NCBI RefSeq assembly: GCF_009866655.1
Contig: NZ_CP047420.1
Location: 1,426,001-1,490,000, forward strand
DNA length: 64,000 bases
Direction of reading: 5' to 3'
Origin: Rathayibacter sp. VKM Ac-2804
GTDB taxonomy: Bacteria; Actinomycetota; Actinomycetes; Actinomycetales; Microbacteriaceae
Below the pieces are notes generated by a model. The model ran no database searches. It saw only the letters and a list, made by a program, of their open reading frames with translations, and was not told the DNA's origin. The translations under genes and the position numbers were made by a program. Below, in pieces: positions 24,042 through 34,011 of the stretch. Positions within the stretch are counted from its first letter, which is position 1. Every line of letters starts with the position of its first letter.

Positions 24042-25646
24042 TCAGAGCGGGATGTTGCCGTGCTTCTTGGCCGGCAGGTTCGCGCGCTTGGTCCGCAGCG
24101 CGCGCAGGGCCTTGATCACCGACACGCGGGTCGCCGACGGCTCGATGACCCCGTCCAGCTCGCCGCGCTCGGCGGCCAGGAACGGGCTCGCCACGTTGTA
24201 GGTGTACTCGTTCGCCAGCCGGGTGCGGACGGCGGCGACGTCCTCGCCCGCCTCCTCGGCCTTGCGGATCTCGTTGCGGTAGAGGATGTTGACCGCGCCC
24301 TGGCCGCCCATCACCGCGATCTCGGCCGTCGGCCAGGCGAGGTTGATGTCGGCGCCGAGCTGCTTGGAGCCCATCACGATGTAGGCGCCGCCGTAGGCCT
24401 TGCGCAGGATGACGGTGACCAGCGGCACGGTCGCCTCCGCGTAGGCGTAGAGCAGCTTCGCGCCGCGGCGGATGACGCCCGTCCACTCCTGGTCGGTGCC
24501 GGGCAGGTAGCCGGGGACGTCGACCAGGGTGAGGATCGGCAGCGAGAACGCGTCGCAGAAGCGGACGAAGCGCGAGGCCTTCTCACCGGCCTCGATGTTC
24601 AGGGTGCCCGCCATCGCGCTGGGCTGGTTGGCGATGATGCCGACCGAGCGGCCCTCGACCCGGCCGAAGCCGATGACGATGTTGGGCGCGAACAGCGGCT
24701 GCACCTCGAGGAAGTCGCCCTCGTCGACGATGTGCTCGATCACGGCGCGCATGTCGTACGGCTGGTTCGGGCTGTCGGGGATGACGGTGTCGAGGAAGCG
24801 GTCGGAGTCCGTGGTCTCCAGGTCGACCTCGTTGTCGAACACCGGTGCCGGCGAGAGGTTGTTGTCCGGCAGGAAGGAGAGCAGGGTGCGGGCGTAGTCG
24901 AGCGCGTCGTTCTCGTCGCTGGCGAGGTAGTGCGAGACGCCGGAGATCTTGTTGTGGGTGAGCGCGCCGCCGAGCTCCTCCATGCCGACGTCCTCGCCGG
25001 TGACGGTCTTGATCACGTCGGGGCCGGTGACGAACATCTGGCTGGTCTTGTCGACCATGATCACGAAGTCGGTGAGGGCGGGGGAGTAGACCGCGCCGCC
25101 GGCCGCCGGGCCGCAGATGATCGAGATCTGCGGGATGACGCCGCTGGCCGCGGTGTTGCGGCGGAAGATCTCGCCGTACTTGCCCAGGGCGACGACGCCC
25201 TCCTGGATCCGCGCTCCGCCGGAGTCGAGGATGCCGATGATCGGGACGCCGGTCTTCAGCGCCAGGTCCATCACCTTGATGATCTTCTCGCCGGCGACCT
25301 CGCCGAGCGAGCCGCCGAAGATCGTGAAGTCCTGCGAGTAGACGGCGACCTGGCGGCCGTGGATGGTGCCGGTGCCGGTCACGACGGCGTCGCCGTAGGG
25401 GCGCTTCTTCTCCATGCCGAAGGCGTGGGTGCGGTGGCGCACGAACTCGTCGAGCTCGACGAACGAGCCGGGGTCGAGCAGCGTGTCGATCCGCTCGCGG
25501 GCGGTCATCTTGCCCTTGGCGTGCTGCTTCTCGATCGCGGCCTCGCCGCTGGCGGTGACCGCCTCGTGGTAGCGGGCCTTCAGGTCCGCGATCTTCCCCG
25601 CGGTCGTGAAGAGATCGGGCGCGGGACGTTCGATGTTCGCGGTCAC
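24042..25646 (-). CDS. accD: Acyl-CoA carboxylase beta subunit (carboxyltransferase, AccD5/PccB type)
   Basis: 534 residues, the full length of the family. Transfers carboxyl from biotin to propionyl- or acetyl-CoA. The N-terminal crotonase-like half contains the oxyanion segment [14 protein letters not shown] and [15 protein letters not shown]; the C-terminal half has [13 protein letters not shown] and [15 protein letters not shown] 25646 stands six bases after a TAGGGT hexamer (25653-25658), indicating leaderless expression. Works with AccA (13841-15604) and AccE. Confidence 0.95.
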   Translation of the reverse strand: MTANIERPAPDLFTTAGKIADLKARYHEAVTASGEAAIEKQHAKGKMTARERIDTLLDPGSFVELDEFVRHRTHAFGMEKKRPYGDAVVTGTGTIHGRQVAVYSQDFTIFGGSLGEVAGEKIIKVMDLALKTGVPIIGILDSGGARIQEGVVALGKYGEIFRRNTAASGVIPQISIICGPAAGGAVYSPALTDFVIMVDKTSQMFVTGPDVIKTVTGEDVGMEELGGALTHNKISGVSHYLASDENDALDYARTLLSFLPDNNLSPAPVFDNEVDLETTDSDRFLDTVIPDSPNQPYDMRAVIEHIVDEGDFLEVQPLFAPNIVIGFGRVEGRSVGIIANQPSAMAGTLNIEAGEKASRFVRFCDAFSLPILTLVDVPGYLPGTDQEWTGVIRRGAKLLYAYAEATVPLVTVILRKAYGGAYIVMGSKQLGADINLAWPTAEIAVMGGQGAVNILYRNEIRKAEEAGEDVAAVRTRLANEYTYNVASPFLAAERGELDGVIEPSATRVSVIKALRALRTKRANLPAKKHGNIPL

Positions 25647-25652
25647 CCGCCC

Positions 25653-25658
25653 ACCCTA
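25653..25658 (-). promoter_or_regulatory. -10 element of accD
   Basis: TAGGGT on the minus strand six bases before the GTG start, the same hexamer as in front of punA, accA and galE. Confidence 0.4.
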
Positions 25659-25778
25659 TCGGCGCGGATGGACCCCTCCGTTGTCGCACCCGCACAGGGA
25701 GCGGGCGCTGCGGTGGGAGGGTCCGCACAAGCCGCGGCGCTCGCGTGCCGCCCCGGGTCTTCTCGCGGGGCCCGCCGG

Positions 25779-25784
25779 TAGCGT
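25779..25784 (+). promoter_or_regulatory. -10 element of birA
   Basis: TAGCGT six bases before ATG 25791; no Shine-Dalgarno in the six bases between. Confidence 0.4.
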
Positions 25785-25790
25785 GGCCCC

Positions 25791-26558
25791 ATGCAGCTCC
25801 CGCTCTCCCTCTCCGTGTCGCCGCAGGTCCTCTGGCTCGAGAGCGCCGGCTCGACGAACGACGAGCTCCGCGAGCGGGCGACGGCCGAGCCCGCGGCCTG
25901 GCCGCACCTCTCCGTCGTGGCGACCGACGACCAGCGCGCGGGCCGGGGACGCCTCGGGCGCGTCTGGCAGGCGCCGGCCGGCCGGACGCTCGCCGCCTCG
26001 ACGCTCGTGGCCGCGGCGGCTCTGCCCGCCGGCGCGGTGGGCTGGCTGCCCCTGCTCGCCGGTGCGGCCCTGGCCCGGTCGCTCGCCCCGCTGGTGGACG
26101 GCTCCGTCGAGGTCAAGTGGCCCAACGACGTGCTGATCGAGGGGTGCAAGACGGCGGGGATCCTCGCCGAGCGCCTCCCGGACGGCCGCGTGATCGTGGG
26201 CGCCGGGATCAACCTCCTGCTCGCAGAGGAGGAGCTGCCCGTGCCGACCGCGACCTCCCTCGCCCTCGCCGGCGCGTCGACGACGGGCGCCGACGCCGTG
26301 CTCGCCGGCTTCCTCACCGAGTTCTCGGCGCTGCTCGCGCCGCTCCTCGCTCTCGGCGACGCCGAGTCCTCCGGGACCGCCGCCGTGGTGCGTGCGCACT
26401 GCGGCACGCTGGGCCGCACGGTCCGGGTCGAGCTGCCGGACGGCTCCGTGGCGGAGGGCACCGCGGTCGCGCTCGACGCCGGCGGCTCGCTCGTGCTCGA
26501 GCAGGACGGCGCCCGGCGCTCGTTCTCGGCGGGCGACGTCACCCACCTCCGCCAGTGA
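25791..26558 (+). CDS. birA: Biotin--[acetyl-CoA-carboxylase] ligase
   Basis: 255 residues; a ligase without the N-terminal DNA-binding domain (group I). Makes biotinyl-AMP and attaches biotin to the carrier Lys of AccA. Visible: STNDEL near the N-terminus, DDQRAGRGRLGRVWQAPAG (biotinyl-AMP loop), VKWPNDVL, and a small C-terminal SH3-like domain. Divergent from accD and coupled by GTGA to the PH-domain gene, as in mycobacteria. Confidence 0.94.
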   Translation: MQLPLSLSVSPQVLWLESAGSTNDELRERATAEPAAWPHLSVVATDDQRAGRGRLGRVWQAPAGRTLAASTLVAAAALPAGAVGWLPLLAGAALARSLAPLVDGSVEVKWPNDVLIEGCKTAGILAERLPDGRVIVGAGINLLLAEEELPVPTATSLALAGASTTGADAVLAGFLTEFSALLAPLLALGDAESSGTAAVVRAHCGTLGRTVRVELPDGSVAEGTAVALDAGGSLVLEQDGARRSFSAGDVTHLRQ

Positions 26559-27061
26559 GGGCCGGGGCCCGGGACCGGCTCGCGGACGGGGACCGGGAGC
26601 TCGCCCGGCTCACGCCGCGCGCTCGACGCGCCGTCGCCCCGGTCGCCGGGTTCCTGCTGCTCACCTGGGCGGGCTTCTACTTCGCGGCCCAGTTCGAGCT
26701 GGAGCTGCAGCGCTGGATCATCGCCCTCGGCACCGCGGTGCTCGTGCACCTGCTCTGCGTCCCCGGCGTCGCGGGCTGGGCGAGCATCCGCTACCGGATC
26801 ACGCAGCGCGGGCTGCACGCCCGCCGCGGCGTCCTGTCGGTGCGCCACGCCGACCTCGACTTCGACCGGCGGATGGCCGTCAGCGTCTCGCGGAGCCTCG
26901 GCCAGCGCATCGCCCGCTGCGGCGACGTGCGGATCACCCTGGACGGCGCCGAGTCGTTCGTGCTGCGCGACGTCGAGGACCCGGAGCTCGTCGCCGAGCT
27001 GCTGCAGGACGCGATCGCGTCGGCTCCGCTGCCGGAGTGGCCCGCGCCCGATCCGCTCTGA
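26555..27061 (+). CDS. PH-domain (bPH2-like) membrane protein
   Basis: 168 residues from GTG 26555, overlapping the birA stop. Two hydrophobic segments (about 28-46 and 50-70) precede a cytoplasmic bacterial PH-like domain: YRITQRGLHARRGVLSVRH and repeated beta strands with VRITLDG. The homologue next to birA and purK in M. tuberculosis is Rv3278c. Function unknown. Confidence 0.85.
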   Translation: MRAGARDRLADGDRELARLTPRARRAVAPVAGFLLLTWAGFYFAAQFELELQRWIIALGTAVLVHLLCVPGVAGWASIRYRITQRGLHARRGVLSVRHADLDFDRRMAVSVSRSLGQRIARCGDVRITLDGAESFVLRDVEDPELVAELLQDAIASAPLPEWPAPDPL

Positions 27062-27197
27062 GCACGTCGTCACGGCTCTGAGCGCCCCCGGCGCGCCACC
27101 CGAGCGCCCCGCCCGCGCCACCCGAGCCCCGCCGCGGCGGCGCCCCTCGCTACCATGGAGCCGCCCCGCGCCCGCGGGCGGAACCAGGAGGAGCGCC

Positions 27198-28328
27198 ATG
27201 CGCGTCGGTGTGATCGGAGGCGGCCAGCTCGCCCGGATGATGATCCCCGCGGCGGTCGAGCTCGGTCTCGAGATCGCCGTGCTCGCCGAGACCGAGGGCG
27301 CCCCGGCGGGCCTCGCCGCGACGCGCGTCGGCGACTACCGCGACGAGGAGACGGTGCTCGGGTTCGCCCGCACCGTCGACGTCGTCACCTTCGACCACGA
27401 GCACGTGCCCCAGGCGATCCTGCGCCGGCTCGTCGCCGAGGGCGTGGCGGTGCACCCGGGTCCGGACGCGCTCCTCTACGCGCAGGACAAGCTGATGATG
27501 CGGCAGCGCCTCACCGAGCTCGGCGTCCCCGTCCCCGACTGGGCCGCGGTCTCCTCCTCCGCCGAGCTGGCCGCGTTCCTCGACGAGCACGGCGGCCGCG
27601 GTGTGGTCAAGACCGCGCGCGGCGGCTACGACGGCAAGGGGGTCCGCGTCGTCAGCGGCGCGCACGAGGCCGACGACTGGTTCGCGGCGCTCGCCGAGGA
27701 CGGCCGCGGCGGCGCGCTGCTCGTCGAGGAGCTGGTCGGCTTCCGCCGCGAGCTGGCGCAGCTCGTGGCGCGGCGGCCCTCCGGCGAGAGCATCCTGTGG
27801 CCGGTGGTCGAGTCGATCCAGCGCGACGGGGTCTGCGCCGAGGTGCTCGCACCGGCGCCCGCGTCGGCGGGCCGCCTGGCCGCCGCCGCCGCCGACATCG
27901 CCGAGACCATCGCCGAGAGCCTGGGCGTGACCGGCGTGCTGGCCGTCGAGCTGTTCGAGACGACGGACGACCGGCTGCTCGTCAACGAGCTGGCGATGCG
28001 CCCGCACAACAGCGGCCACTGGACGATGGACGGCTCCACCACCTCGCAGTTCGAGCAGCACCTGCGCGCGGTGCTCGACCTGCCGCTCGGCGCCACCGGC
28101 TGCCGCGATCCGTGGACCGTGATGGTGAACGTGCTGGGCGGCCCCGTGGGGGAGTCGCTGACCGACCGCTACCCGCTCGTGCTCGCCGCGCACCCCGCGG
28201 TGAAGGTGCACAACTACGGCAAGGAGCCGCGGCCGGGGCGCAAGGTCGGGCACGTGAACGCGACCGGCGACGACCTCGAGCTCGTGGTCTACGAGGCGCG
28301 TGCCGCGGCGGCCGTTCTCACGGACTGA
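27198..28328 (+). CDS. purK: 5-(carboxyamino)imidazole ribonucleotide synthase
   Basis: ATP-grasp enzyme making N5-CAIR from AIR, ATP and bicarbonate in de novo purine synthesis. 376 residues. [13 protein letters not shown] starts the PurT/PurK N-domain, [11 protein letters not shown] is the ATP-grasp glycine loop, and [14 protein letters not shown] the metal/phosphate end. An AGGAGGA ribosome site lies upstream of ATG 27198. Followed by purE. Confidence 0.95.
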   Translation: MRVGVIGGGQLARMMIPAAVELGLEIAVLAETEGAPAGLAATRVGDYRDEETVLGFARTVDVVTFDHEHVPQAILRRLVAEGVAVHPGPDALLYAQDKLMMRQRLTELGVPVPDWAAVSSSAELAAFLDEHGGRGVVKTARGGYDGKGVRVVSGAHEADDWFAALAEDGRGGALLVEELVGFRRELAQLVARRPSGESILWPVVESIQRDGVCAEVLAPAPASAGRLAAAAADIAETIAESLGVTGVLAVELFETTDDRLLVNELAMRPHNSGHWTMDGSTTSQFEQHLRAVLDLPLGATGCRDPWTVMVNVLGGPVGESLTDRYPLVLAAHPAVKVHNYGKEPRPGRKVGHVNATGDDLELVVYEARAAAAVLTD

Positions 28329-28336
28329 GACGTACC

Positions 28337-28393
28337 ATGGTGGCCGTGACCCGCCCCACGCCCTCCGCCACCCCCGCCGGTACCGCCCCGTGA
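28337..28393 (+). CDS. Possible 18-codon leader peptide overlapping purE
   Basis: ATG 28337 to TGA 28391-28393 encodes [18 protein letters not shown]. Its stop overlaps the purE GTG (28390) in the GTGA manner used for coupled genes in this window. An internal GTG at 28346 is eight bases after TACCAT (28333-28338), so it might be a leaderless 15-codon frame. Pro/Thr-rich, no homology recognised. It may only be chance; the reason to list it is that purE has no ribosome site of its own. Confidence 0.3.
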   Translation: MVAVTRPTPSATPAGTAP

Positions 28394-28908
28394 GCGCCGA
28401 CGCGCTCGTCAACGGACCGTCTCCGCTCGTCGGTGTCGTCATGGGCTCGGACTCCGACTGGACGGTCATGCAGGCCGCGTCGACGACCCTCTCGGAGTTC
28501 GGAGTGGCCCACGAGGTGCGCGTCGTCTCGGCGCACCGCACCCCGCAGGCGATGATCGACTACGGTCGCGGGGCCCGCGCGCGCGGTCTGCGCGTCGTGA
28601 TCGCCGGTGCCGGCGGCGCGGCCCACCTGCCCGGGATGCTGGCCGCGGTCACCTCCCTCCCCGTCGTCGGCGTGCCGGTGCCGCTCGCGCGCCTCGACGG
28701 CCTCGACTCCCTGCTCTCGATCGTGCAGATGCCGGCCGGTGTCCCCGTCGCGACCGTCTCGATCGGCGGCGCCCGCAACGCGGGGCTGCTCGCGGTGAAG
28801 ATGCTCGCGATCGGCGACGACGCGCTGTCCGAGCGCCTCGACGCGTTCGCGGCCGATCTCGAGGCGCAGGTCGCCGCCAAGAACGAGGCCCTGGTGGCCG
28901 GCCTGTGA
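28390..28908 (+). CDS. purE: N5-carboxyaminoimidazole ribonucleotide mutase
   Basis: Converts N5-CAIR to CAIR, the step after PurK. 172 residues, class I PurE. Visible: [20 protein letters not shown] and [11 protein letters not shown] (substrate and catalytic His), and [15 protein letters not shown] [11 protein letters not shown] near the end. GTG 28390 is chosen because it opens the conserved N-terminus; no Shine-Dalgarno is visible there and a short upstream frame ends on it. Coupled by GTGA to the LCP gene. Confidence 0.95.
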   Translation: MSADALVNGPSPLVGVVMGSDSDWTVMQAASTTLSEFGVAHEVRVVSAHRTPQAMIDYGRGARARGLRVVIAGAGGAAHLPGMLAAVTSLPVVGVPVPLARLDGLDSLLSIVQMPAGVPVATVSIGGARNAGLLAVKMLAIGDDALSERLDAFAADLEAQVAAKNEALVAGL

Positions 28909-30275
28909 CGACGATGACCCTGCCGCTGCGGCACCCCGACGTCCGCTCGAGCACGGTGATGACCCGCCGCGCCTGGTGGCTCCTCATCGGCAACCTGCTC
29001 GTGCCCGGCTCCGCGCAGGTGCTCGCGGGCAACCGCCGTCTCGGCCGCCTCGGTCTCGGCTTCACCCTCGGGCTGTGGACGGCGCTGCTCGTCGGCGTGA
29101 TCCTGTACTTCGTCTTCCCGACCGGGCTGTACACGCTCGCGACCTTCGACCTCTCGATGCTCGCCCTGCAGGCGGCACTGGTGGTCTACGGCGTGGTCTG
29201 GCTCGTGCTCACCCTGGACACGCTCCGGCTGATCCGCCTGGTGCGGGCGCGGCCGAGGATGCGGGCGGTGCTCGCCTTCGCGACCATCGCCCTGATGGCG
29301 GTCTCGGTCGGCTCCACCGCCTACGGCACGTACCTCATCGGGATCACCCGCGGCACGCTGTCGTCGATCTTCGGCGGCGGGGCGATGGAGCAGCCGATCG
29401 ACGGCCGCTACAACATCATGCTGCTGGGCGGCGACGCGGGCGAGGACCGCGACGGCCTGCGCCCCGACAGCATCTCGGTCGTGAGCATCGACGCCTCCAC
29501 CGGCGCGGCCACCACCATCGGCGTCTCGCGGGAGTTCGTGAACATCCCGTTCCCCGAGGACAGCCCGATGCACGAGCTGTACCCGGACGGGTACACGACC
29601 GACAACTGCGCCGTCGACGTCTGCAAGCTCAACTCGATCTACACCGAGGTCGAGCTGAAGCACCCGGAGCTCTACCCGGACGCGGTCGCCGAGGGCAGCG
29701 AGCCCGGCATCGAGGCGACCCGCGACGCGGTGGAGGGGATGCTCGGCGTGCCCATCCAGTACTACGCGCTGATCGACATGGAGGGCTTCGCCCAGCTGAT
29801 CGACTCGCTCGGCGGCATCGACGTCGACTACCAGGGCACCGAGCCGCTGCCGCTCGGCGGGCTCCCCGGCGCGGACGGCACGATGCAGGGCGTCAACCAG
29901 TGGATCGATCCCGGGCCCTGGCACTTCAACGGCGAGCAGGCGCTCGCCTATGCCCGCTCTCGCTACACGACGAGCGACTACGACCGGATGGCGCGCCAGC
30001 GCCAGGTGCAGACCGCGCTGCTCGAGCAGTTCGAGCCGGCGAACGTCCTCTCGAAGTTCCAGGACGTGGCGGCGGCCGGCTCGCAGGTGATCAAGACCGA
30101 CGTCCCGCAGGGCATGCTCGGCTACTTCGTGCAGCTGGGGCTGAAGACGAAGGCCCAGCCGGTCGGCGTCGTCGAGCTCGTCCCGCCCGCGGTCGACGTG
30201 GACCGCGACCCGGACTACGACGTCGTCCGCTCCCTCGTGCAGCAGGGCCTGTTCCCCGACGCCGCGGCGCAGTAG
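28905..30275 (+). CDS. LytR-CpsA-Psr (LCP) family wall-polymer ligase
   Basis: 456 residues. The N-terminal part has four hydrophobic helices (about 24-148), more than the single helix of classical LCP proteins. The extracytoplasmic LCP domain follows with [20 protein letters not shown] (acidic/Arg phosphate contacts), VGVSREF-type strand, and the C-terminal [18 protein letters not shown]rg cluster. LCP proteins move polyprenyl-diphosphate-linked glycopolymers to peptidoglycan. Starts at GTG 28905 overlapping purE; an ATG at 28914 is an alternative. It borders the rhamnose and polysaccharide genes. Confidence 0.92.
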   Translation: MTTMTLPLRHPDVRSSTVMTRRAWWLLIGNLLVPGSAQVLAGNRRLGRLGLGFTLGLWTALLVGVILYFVFPTGLYTLATFDLSMLALQAALVVYGVVWLVLTLDTLRLIRLVRARPRMRAVLAFATIALMAVSVGSTAYGTYLIGITRGTLSSIFGGGAMEQPIDGRYNIMLLGGDAGEDRDGLRPDSISVVSIDASTGAATTIGVSREFVNIPFPEDSPMHELYPDGYTTDNCAVDVCKLNSIYTEVELKHPELYPDAVAEGSEPGIEATRDAVEGMLGVPIQYYALIDMEGFAQLIDSLGGIDVDYQGTEPLPLGGLPGADGTMQGVNQWIDPGPWHFNGEQALAYARSRYTTSDYDRMARQRQVQTALLEQFEPANVLSKFQDVAAAGSQVIKTDVPQGMLGYFVQLGLKTKAQPVGVVELVPPAVDVDRDPDYDVVRSLVQQGLFPDAAAQ

Positions 30276-30286
30276 CGGGCAGTCCC

Positions 30287-30326
30287 TGCTGATCGAGTGG
30301 CCCGCGCAGCGGCCGTATCGAGATCC
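30287..30326 (-). repeat. Family-B palindrome B6 (single)
   Basis: TGCTGATCGAGTGGCCC...GGCCGTATCGAGATCC, twelve bases after the LCP stop. The only copy without a nearby partner; a run of nine C follows at 30354-30362. Confidence 0.8.
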
Positions 30327-30367
30327 ACCGGCATCAGGAGACGGGTCTGCGGACCCCCCCCCGCGGC

Positions 30368-31504
30368 TCAGAGGTCGGCGTGCAGCGCCCAGACGCGCTC
30401 GGCGGAGTCGCGCCAGCTGAAGGCGCGGGAGCGGTCGCGGCCGGCGACGGAGAGGCGCTCGCGGAGCCCGGTGTCGGAGAGGACGCTGCTCATCGCGAGC
30501 GCGAGCCGCTCCGGGTAGTGCTTCGCGTCGCCGCGCTCGACGGCGACGCCGGCGTCGGCCGCGACCTCGAGCAGCGCCGGGTCGTCCGAGTGCACGACCG
30601 GCACGCCGAAGTGCATGGCCTCGAGCACCGGGAGGCCGAAGCCCTCGGCGATGCTCGGGTAGACGAACAGCGTCGCTCGGCTGAGCACGAGCGCGAGGTC
30701 GGAGTCGCTGAGGACGCCGAGCGCGCGGACCCGCTCCTCGCCGAGGCCCTGCTCGTCCGCGACGGAGGCGATGTCGAGCTCGCCCCAGCCGGTCGGCCCG
30801 ACGATCAGGAGCGGGATCTCCGGGGCGGACGCCTCGCCGAAGGCGGCGATCAGCGAGACCAGGCCCTTGCGGGGCTCCAGCGTGCCGACGCTGAGGACGT
30901 ACTCGGCGGGCAGCCCCAGGGCCTCCGCCCGCTCGTCCGCGTCGTCGGGCAGGACGAGTCCCGAGCCGACGGCCCCGCCGATCACGCGGATCCGGTCGCC
31001 GAAGTCGAGCACCTGCGAGAGCTGCTGCGCGACCGCGTGCGTCGGGACGACGACCGCATCGGCGAACTTCTGCGCGCGCTTCGCCATCGCCCGGTGCCAC
31101 TTGGCGCCGTGCGGGGTGAGGGTCTCGGGGTGCGTCCACGGCACCGTGTCGTGGATCGTGACGGCGATCTGCTCGCCCTCGCGGCCCTCGTGGTTGCGCA
31201 GCGGAGCGAACAGGCTGGGGGCGTGCATCATGCCGCCGCCGGAGGGGATGCCGATGCCGTACTGCCAGGCGCGGGAGAGCTCGCGGCGGCCCAGGTGCAG
31301 GCGGTGCAGGCGCGCGAGGCCGGGCAGCCGCTGCCGCAGCTCCTCCTCCTTCTCGGGCGGGTGCGCCGAGAGGACGGCCTCGACCTCGCAGTCGCGCGGG
31401 GCGGTGCGGATCAGCTCGCGGGTGAGCTCCTCGGTGTAGCGGCCGATGCCGCCCGGGACGCGGGCGAGCATCTGGTCGACGACCACCCGGAGCGTGGTCG
31501 TCAC
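30368..31504 (-). CDS. GT4-family glycosyltransferase
   Basis: 378 residues, GT-B fold. The start VVVDQMLARVPGGIGRYTEEL holds the glycine-rich acceptor loop, LSVGTLEPRKGL the donor-domain entry, and SIAEGFGLPVLEAM the E-x7-E motif of retaining GT4 enzymes. Cytoplasmic; the donor is likely a nucleotide sugar such as GDP-mannose/6-deoxyhexose or dTDP-rhamnose. Coupled by GTGA to rmlD, so dTDP-L-rhamnose is plausible. Converges on the LCP gene across repeat B6. Confidence 0.88.
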   Translation of the reverse strand: MTTTLRVVVDQMLARVPGGIGRYTEELTRELIRTAPRDCEVEAVLSAHPPEKEEELRQRLPGLARLHRLHLGRRELSRAWQYGIGIPSGGGMMHAPSLFAPLRNHEGREGEQIAVTIHDTVPWTHPETLTPHGAKWHRAMAKRAQKFADAVVVPTHAVAQQLSQVLDFGDRIRVIGGAVGSGLVLPDDADERAEALGLPAEYVLSVGTLEPRKGLVSLIAAFGEASAPEIPLLIVGPTGWGELDIASVADEQGLGEERVRALGVLSDSDLALVLSRATLFVYPSIAEGFGLPVLEAMHFGVPVVHSDDPALLEVAADAGVAVERGDAKHYPERLALAMSSVLSDTGLRERLSVAGRDRSRAFSWRDSAERVWALHADL

Positions 31505-32346
31505 GGCGTGACCGCCTCGAGCGGAGCGGCGGCCAGCGCGTCCTCCCAGGAGCGCATCGGCGCGAGGCCGGCCGCGGCCCAGGCGTCGTGGCCGAGCACG
31601 GAGTAGGCGGGCCGCGGCGCCGGGCGGACGAAGCTGCCGCTGTCGGTCGGCCGGATGCGCTCGGGATCGAGGCCGGCTTTCTCGAACACCGCGCGGGCGA
31701 AGCCGAACCAGGTCGTCTCGCCGGCGTTCGTGCCGTGGTAGACCCCGGCCGGAGCTGCGGCGTCCACGAGCTCGACCAGGCGGGCGGCGAGATCGCCGGT
31801 CCAGGTCGGCTGGCCGCGCTGGTCGTCGACGACGGTGAGGGTGGGGTGCGACCCGGCGAGGCGGACCATCGTCTTGGCGAAGTTGCCGCCGTGCGCGCCG
31901 TAGAGCCAGGCGGTGCGGACGACGTAGCCCCGTCCGGGGTTCGCGGCCAGGACGAGCTCCTCACCCTCCGCCTTGGTCCGGCCGTAGGCCGAGATCGGCC
32001 GGCGGGGGTGCGACTCGGCGTAGGGGCTCGTCGCCGAGCCGTCGAAGACGTAGTCGGTGGAGACCTGGACGATCGCGGCGCCGATCTCGGCGGTGGCGAT
32101 CGCGAGGTTCTGCGCGCCGAGAGCGTTGACGCGGCGCGCCTCCTCCTCGTCGCTCTCCGCGTCGTCGACGCGGGTGTAGGCGGCGCAGTTGAGCACCGCG
32201 TCGTGGCCGGCGACGGCCGCGCGGACGGCGTCGAGATCGGTCACGTCGAGGTCGCCGCGGCCGAGCGCCGTGACGGCTCGATCGCCGAGGGAGGAGCGGA
32301 GGTCGGTGCCGAGCATGCCGGAGGCGCCCGTGAGGAGGAAGGTCAC
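31501..32346 (-). CDS. rmlD: dTDP-4-dehydrorhamnose reductase
   Basis: Last step of dTDP-L-rhamnose synthesis (NADPH-dependent reduction). 281 residues, SDR with [24 protein letters not shown] segment ([13 protein letters not shown]), STDYVFDG and YGRTK (catalytic Tyr/Lys). GTG 32346 chosen; the longer frame only adds promoter sequence. CATGAT six bases upstream suggests a leaderless start. Divergent from rmlC. Confidence 0.94.
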   Translation of the reverse strand: MTFLLTGASGMLGTDLRSSLGDRAVTALGRGDLDVTDLDAVRAAVAGHDAVLNCAAYTRVDDAESDEEEARRVNALGAQNLAIATAEIGAAIVQVSTDYVFDGSATSPYAESHPRRPISAYGRTKAEGEELVLAANPGRGYVVRTAWLYGAHGGNFAKTMVRLAGSHPTLTVVDDQRGQPTWTGDLAARLVELVDAAAPAGVYHGTNAGETTWFGFARAVFEKAGLDPERIRPTDSGSFVRPAPRPAYSVLGHDAWAAAGLAPMRSWEDALAAAPLEAVTP

Positions 32347-32422
32347 CCGCTCATCATGCCGGAGGCCCCCGGCGCGCGGCCCCCGGCGCACCGGCGGCGA
32401 CGGCGGGCCGCCGCACGCTCAG

Positions 32423-32428
32423 TACACT
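32423..32428 (+). promoter_or_regulatory. -10 element of rmlC
   Basis: TACACT seven bases before GTG 32436; this selects that GTG rather than GTG 32430, which would lie inside the promoter. Confidence 0.4.
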
Positions 32429-32435
32429 CGTGACC

Positions 32436-33047
32436 GTGCAGATCAGAGAGCTCGAGATCCCCGACGCCTACGAGGTCACGCCGCGGCAGTTCCCCGACGA
32501 CCGGGGGGTGTTCTACGAGTTCTACCGCTTCGACCGCCTCGCGGAGACGGTCGGGCACCCGCTGTCGCTGCAGCAGGGCAACACCTCGGTCTCCAAGCGC
32601 GGCACCGTCCGCGGCATCCACTTCGCGCAGATCCCGCCGTCGCAGGCGAAGTACGTCTCCTGCTTCTCCGGTGCGGTGCTCGACTACATCATCGACGTCC
32701 GGGTCGGCTCGCCGACCTTCGGCCGGTGGGACTCGGTGCTGCTCGACGGCGTCGACCGCCGCTCGGTCTACATCGGCGAGGGCCTCGCCCACGCCTTCGT
32801 CGCGCTGACGGAGGGGGCGGTCGTCTCCTACCTCGTCTCCTCGACCTACGACCCCATCCGCGAGAAGGGCATCGACCCGCTCGACGAGCAGATCGGCCTC
32901 CGCTTCCCGGCCGAGGCGGGCGAGCCGCTGCTGTCGCCGAAGGACACGGACGCGCCGACCCTCGCCGAGGCCGAGGCGCAGGGGATCCTGCCCACCTGGG
33001 CCGAGGCGAAGGCGCTCTACGCCCAGCTGGACGGAGCGCACTCGTGA
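32436..33047 (+). CDS. rmlC: dTDP-4-dehydrorhamnose 3,5-epimerase
   Basis: 203 residues, cupin epimerase. [19 protein letters not shown] opens the family; [26 protein letters not shown] (active-site His) and [12 protein letters not shown] are conserved. Compared with typical RmlC (about 185) it has a somewhat longer C-terminal end. It overlaps rmlA by GTGA. Start discussed under the -10 entry. Confidence 0.94.
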   Translation: MQIRELEIPDAYEVTPRQFPDDRGVFYEFYRFDRLAETVGHPLSLQQGNTSVSKRGTVRGIHFAQIPPSQAKYVSCFSGAVLDYIIDVRVGSPTFGRWDSVLLDGVDRRSVYIGEGLAHAFVALTEGAVVSYLVSSTYDPIREKGIDPLDEQIGLRFPAEAGEPLLSPKDTDAPTLAEAEAQGILPTWAEAKALYAQLDGAHS

Positions 33048-33913
33048 AGGGCATCATCCTGGCCGGCGGCTCCGGCTCGCGGCTCTGGCCGATCACCAAG
33101 GGCATCTCGAAGCAGCTGATGCCGATCTACGACAAGCCGATGGTCTACTACCCGCTGTCGACGCTGATGATGGCCGGGATCGACGAGGTCCTGATCATCA
33201 CGACCCCCGAGTACAACGACCAGTTCCGCGCGCTGCTCGGCGACGGCTCGAGCCTGGGGATGACCCTCTCCTACGCGGTGCAGGAGTCGCCCGACGGGCT
33301 GGCGCAGGCGTTCCTGATCGGCGAGGAGTTCATCGGCGACGACTCCGTCGCGCTGGTGCTCGGCGACAACATCTTCCACGGCACGGCGCTGGGCACGGCC
33401 CTCGCGTCGAACACCGCCATCGAGGGTGCGGTGATCTTCGCCTACCAGGTGGCGGATCCCCGCGCCTACGGCGTCGTCGAGTTCGACGACGCGTTCCACG
33501 CGCTCTCGATCGAGGAGAAGCCGGCGAAGCCCAAGAGCAACTACGCGGTGCCGGGGCTCTACTTCTACGACAACTCCGTCGTCGGCATCGCGAAGACGAT
33601 CGAGCCCTCCGCCCGCGGTGAGCTCGAGATCTCGACCGTGAACGAGCGCTACCTCGAGGCGGGGACGCTGAACGTGCAGGTGCTGGACCGCGGCACCGCC
33701 TGGCTCGACACCGGGACGTTCGACTCGATGATCGAGGCGACCGAGTTCGTCCGCGTGATCGAGCAGCGCCAGGGCTTCAAGATCGGCTGCATCGAGGAGA
33801 TCGCCTGGCGCAACGGCTGGATCGACGACGCGGCGCTGGCGGAGCTCGCCGCCCCGCTCGTCAAGAGCGGCTACGGCGCCTACCTGCAGCGCCTGCTCGA
33901 GCTCGGTCGCTGA
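33044..33913 (+). CDS. rmlA: Glucose-1-phosphate thymidylyltransferase
   Basis: First step of the dTDP-rhamnose pathway: dTTP plus glucose-1-phosphate to dTDP-glucose. 289 residues. [20 protein letters not shown] (nucleotide-binding, catalytic Lys), [23 protein letters not shown], and [20 protein letters not shown] all match RmlA. Starts on GTG overlapping rmlC. The pathway enzyme RmlB is not encoded in the window. Confidence 0.95.
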   Translation: MKGIILAGGSGSRLWPITKGISKQLMPIYDKPMVYYPLSTLMMAGIDEVLIITTPEYNDQFRALLGDGSSLGMTLSYAVQESPDGLAQAFLIGEEFIGDDSVALVLGDNIFHGTALGTALASNTAIEGAVIFAYQVADPRAYGVVEFDDAFHALSIEEKPAKPKSNYAVPGLYFYDNSVVGIAKTIEPSARGELEISTVNERYLEAGTLNVQVLDRGTAWLDTGTFDSMIEATEFVRVIEQRQGFKIGCIEEIAWRNGWIDDAALAELAAPLVKSGYGAYLQRLLELGR

Positions 33914-33919
33914 CGCGGC

Positions 33920-33957
33920 GGGTCTCGAGACGCCGCTCCGCGGCTACTCGACCAGCA
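33920..33957 (+). repeat. Family-B palindrome B7
   Basis: GGGTCTCGAGACGCCGC-TCC-GCGGCTACTCGACCAGCA, seven bases after the rmlA stop; forms an inverted pair with B8. Confidence 0.85.
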
Positions 33958-33966
33958 TGTTCTCCT

Positions 33967-34006
33967 TGCTGAGCGAGTAGCCCGCGCAGCTGGCGTCTCG
34001 AGACCC
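33967..34006 (-). repeat. Family-B palindrome B8
   Basis: TGCTGAGCGAGTAGCCCGC...GGCGTCTCGAGACC, just after the stop of the minus-strand rhamnosyltransferase; mirror of B7. Confidence 0.85.
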
Positions 34007-34011
34007 CGGCG

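Noticed and set aside
28560..31964. A 1134-codon minus-strand open frame over the LCP and GT4 region
   Set aside because: Shadow of purE, the LCP gene and out-of-frame GT4/rmlD; low complexity and inconsistent with the clear coding frames there.
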